Shown: positions 4,638 through 5,900 of the stretch, in pieces | Layout: each line of letters starts with the position of its first letter | Numbering within the stretch: position 1 is the stretch's first letter | From: an uncultured Clostridia bacterium | Lineage (GTDB): Bacteria; Bacillota; Clostridia; Oscillospirales; Butyricicoccaceae | Reading direction: 5' to 3' | DNA length: 5,900 bases | Assembly (NCBI GenBank): GCA_947856675.1 | Contig: CANUCM010000161.1 | Location: forward strand, 1-5,900 | Translations under genes and position numbers: made by a program | The notes under the pieces: generated by a model | Told to the model about the DNA's origin: nothing | What the model saw: only the letters and a program-made list of their open reading frames with translations | Databases searched by the model: none

Positions 4638-5783
4638 GTGACGGTCAGAAAAAAGCTGGCAGCGCTGCTGTGTCTTGTACTGGTTTTGCCGGGCGGCTGC
4701 AGGTCAAGCGGCGAATATTATGTGGAAAAAGAGCACGCCGGTCAGCTGGACGGACAGGCGGGGCTCAGTTCCAACGCGATAGGAAATTATTATACGCTGC
4801 AGACGTCGCTGCAGAATATGATACGCTCGGGCCGAATGAGCGATAAAATTCGCATGAGCGGCTACCAGGGAGACCTCGACGAGGATCTGGAGGAAATCCG
4901 GGAGTATTTTACCACTGTGTACCCGCTGGGCGTGTATGCCGTACAGGGGATCGGATATGATAAAAGCCGGGTTTTGTCTGAAACGGAAATCAGCGTGACG
5001 GTGCAGTACCGACGGACCGCGGAAGAAATCCGGAGCGTGGTGGAAATCGCGGGGACGGCGGAGTTCGAACGGTACATGACCGAGTGCTTCAGAGGCTTTG
5101 AAGAACACAAAGTGTTTTCCTTCAACTGGTTTACCGATTCAGACGAGCAGTTTATGCAGCGCATCATGAAAAGCTGGATGGCGGCGGCGGAATACGCCGT
5201 GGGCCTGCGTGACATTTCGTTTACCTTTTACCCCGAGCAGGGGTACCGGCGCATTGTGGAAGTGGAGATCAAATATCTGGACGACGCCCAGCAGCTGCTG
5301 CGTCAGGTTCAGGAGGTGCGGGCGGCGGTGCTGGAAGCCCAGCAGCAGATGCCGCAGGTAACCGGTGAGAGGGAACGGCTGGAGGAAGTGGGCGCGTGGC
5401 TGGCTGCCAGCGTGGTGCCCGATGAGGAAGCAACGCGCGTCGTACGGGAAACGGAAGGCCTTCAGAAGAAAACATCGGTATACACGGCCTACGGTGCCAT
5501 GGTGGAGGGAACGGCAGCCCAGACCGGCATCGTGCTGGCTGCGGAAGCGCTGTGCCGGCAGCTCGGGTTTCAGTGCCAGGCGGTCATCGGGCAAATGGAC
5601 GGCAGCGTGTACTGGTGGCTCGCGGTGCAAACCGACGAAGGCTGGATGCACCTTGACGTGCTGTCGCAGGAAATGCAGATGGCGGCCGGACAGGAGCAAA
5701 ATGTCGTGCCAAAACGCGTTTTTACACATCAGGAAGCGGAGAGCCGTTTTTCGTGGGACGAAGAGGTGTATGATTTCAGCTGA
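4638..5783 (+). CDS. Exported (lipo)protein with a degenerate transglutaminase-like domain
   Basis: The 381-aa product starts at GTG, with AAAAGGAGG (4621-4629) 8 nt upstream. K5-K6, a hydrophobic core (7-17) and LPGGC with C21 form a signal peptide. C21 is a plausible lipid-anchor site, but P18 at -3 is unusual for a lipobox. Residues 50-215 form a domain I do not recognise, with alternating acidic helices and strand-like segments. Residues 212-255 look helical and Gln/Glu-rich. Residues 280-345 match a transglutaminase-like core in shape: AYGAMVEG, then ALCRQLGF, AVIGQ and GWMHLDV. The catalytic Cys position holds Q295, the His position of HAW is Y325 in YWW, and only D340 remains. The domain is therefore probably non-catalytic, perhaps binding peptide or wall material. 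The gene is last in the operon with yitT and the LUD gene. Confidence 0.78.
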   Translation: MTVRKKLAALLCLVLVLPGGCRSSGEYYVEKEHAGQLDGQAGLSSNAIGNYYTLQTSLQNMIRSGRMSDKIRMSGYQGDLDEDLEEIREYFTTVYPLGVYAVQGIGYDKSRVLSETEISVTVQYRRTAEEIRSVVEIAGTAEFERYMTECFRGFEEHKVFSFNWFTDSDEQFMQRIMKSWMAAAEYAVGLRDISFTFYPEQGYRRIVEVEIKYLDDAQQLLRQVQEVRAAVLEAQQQMPQVTGERERLEEVGAWLAASVVPDEEATRVVRETEGLQKKTSVYTAYGAMVEGTAAQTGIVLAAEALCRQLGFQCQAVIGQMDGSVYWWLAVQTDEGWMHLDVLSQEMQMAAGQEQNVVPKRVFTHQEAESRFSWDEEVYDFS

Positions 5784-5807
5784 CGGAAAAATTGCGCATA
5801 AAAAGGC

Positions 5808-5836
5808 TTGACAAATGCAGTGCTTTTCAGTATACT
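5808..5836 (+). promoter_or_regulatory. Promoter of tRNA-Gly
   Basis: A perfect TTGACA (5808-5813) and TATACT (5831-5836) are separated by exactly 17 nt. Transcription would start near 5843, leaving a leader of about 6 nt before the mature tRNA. This near-consensus promoter lies 24 nt after the upstream stop codon. Confidence 0.9.
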
Positions 5837-5847
5837 GATAAAGCACT
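5819..5847 (+). repeat. 14-bp dyad symmetry over the tRNA-Gly promoter
   Basis: The outer arms AGTGCTTT (5819-5826) and AAAGCACT (5840-5847) are perfect complements. The core TCAGTATACTGA (5827-5838) is a perfect palindrome. A single extra T at 5839 breaks overall symmetry. The dyad covers the downstream half of the spacer, the whole -10 and the transcription start. It could be an operator, or a hairpin formed when transcripts read through from the upstream operon. Confidence 0.7.
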
Positions 5848-5848
5848 T

Positions 5849-5900
5849 GCGGATGTAGCTCATCTGGTAGAGCGCCACCTTGCCAAGGTGGAGGTAGCGA
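5849..5900 (+). tRNA. tRNA-Gly (anticodon GCC), 5' part
   Basis: It begins with GCGGATG at 5849 and includes a D arm AGCTCATCTGGTAGAGC. The anticodon stem CCACC/GGTGG (5875-5879, 5887-5891) closes the loop TTGCCAA with anticodon GCC at 5882-5884, reading glycine GGC. A 5-nt variable loop and the first bases of the T stem follow before the window ends. Confidence 0.96.

Noticed and set aside
5139..5846. A 235-codon minus-strand open frame opposite the exported-protein gene
   Set aside because: His/Arg/Leu-rich shadow of the plus-strand gene; its start lies inside the tRNA-Gly promoter palindrome and no ribosome site is seen.
1..5900. A genomic island between two tRNA genes
   Set aside because: The window is bounded by tRNA-Val and tRNA-Gly, but there is no integrase, no repeat of a tRNA 3' end elsewhere, and the genes are ordinary chromosomal ones with uniform composition.

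Overview
The window looks like chromosomal DNA of a mid-GC Firmicute of the class Clostridia, probably close to Oscillospiraceae/Ruminococcaceae. The signs are strong AGGAGG-type ribosome binding sites, TTGACA/TATAAT-type promoters, an ECF-type folate S component under a tetrahydrofolate (THF) riboswitch, a YitT-family membrane protein, a stand-alone LUD-domain protein and CCA-encoding tRNA genes. The taxonomic placement is an inference from gene content. I see no transposase, integrase, phage gene or CRISPR array.

Left block (1-2329): The window opens in the 3' part of a tRNA-Val(CAC) gene followed by a strong terminator. Converging on it from the minus strand is folT (142-645), whose leader carries a clear THF riboswitch. 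Between aptamer and ribosome binding site lie three short segments that can pair in two mutually exclusive ways, and one of these pairings buries the Shine-Dalgarno sequence. Divergent from folT is an abgB-like M20 amidohydrolase gene (913-2259) with its own extended -10 promoter. Together the pair suggests folate uptake next to cleavage of p-aminobenzoyl-glutamate-type folate breakdown products. A 17-bp bidirectional terminator (2291-2329) closes abgB and also closes trmB from the other side.

Middle block (2336-3141): trmB (tRNA m7G46 methyltransferase, minus strand) and a yitT-like gene (plus strand) are divergently transcribed from about 170 bp that hold two good promoters. An exact 14-bp direct repeat lies here, one copy in each promoter region. 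The yitT promoter -10 directly abuts the first in-frame ATG, so a TTG at 3142 behind a GGGAGG site is the more likely start.

Right block (3142-5900): yitT, a LUD-domain gene and a gene for an exported protein with a degenerate transglutaminase-like domain are 16 and 22 nt apart and probably form one operon. No terminator is visible after the third gene. A consensus promoter, overlapped by a 14-bp dyad symmetry, then drives a tRNA-Gly(GCC) gene cut by the window edge.

The most rewarding points are the three-way switch in the folT leader, the folT/abgB pairing, the transglutaminase-like protein that has lost two of three catalytic residues, the 14-bp repeat between trmB and yitT, and the palindrome over the tRNA-Gly promoter. 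No wholly new multi-gene system is evident. The yitT-LUD-exported protein cluster is the least understood part.
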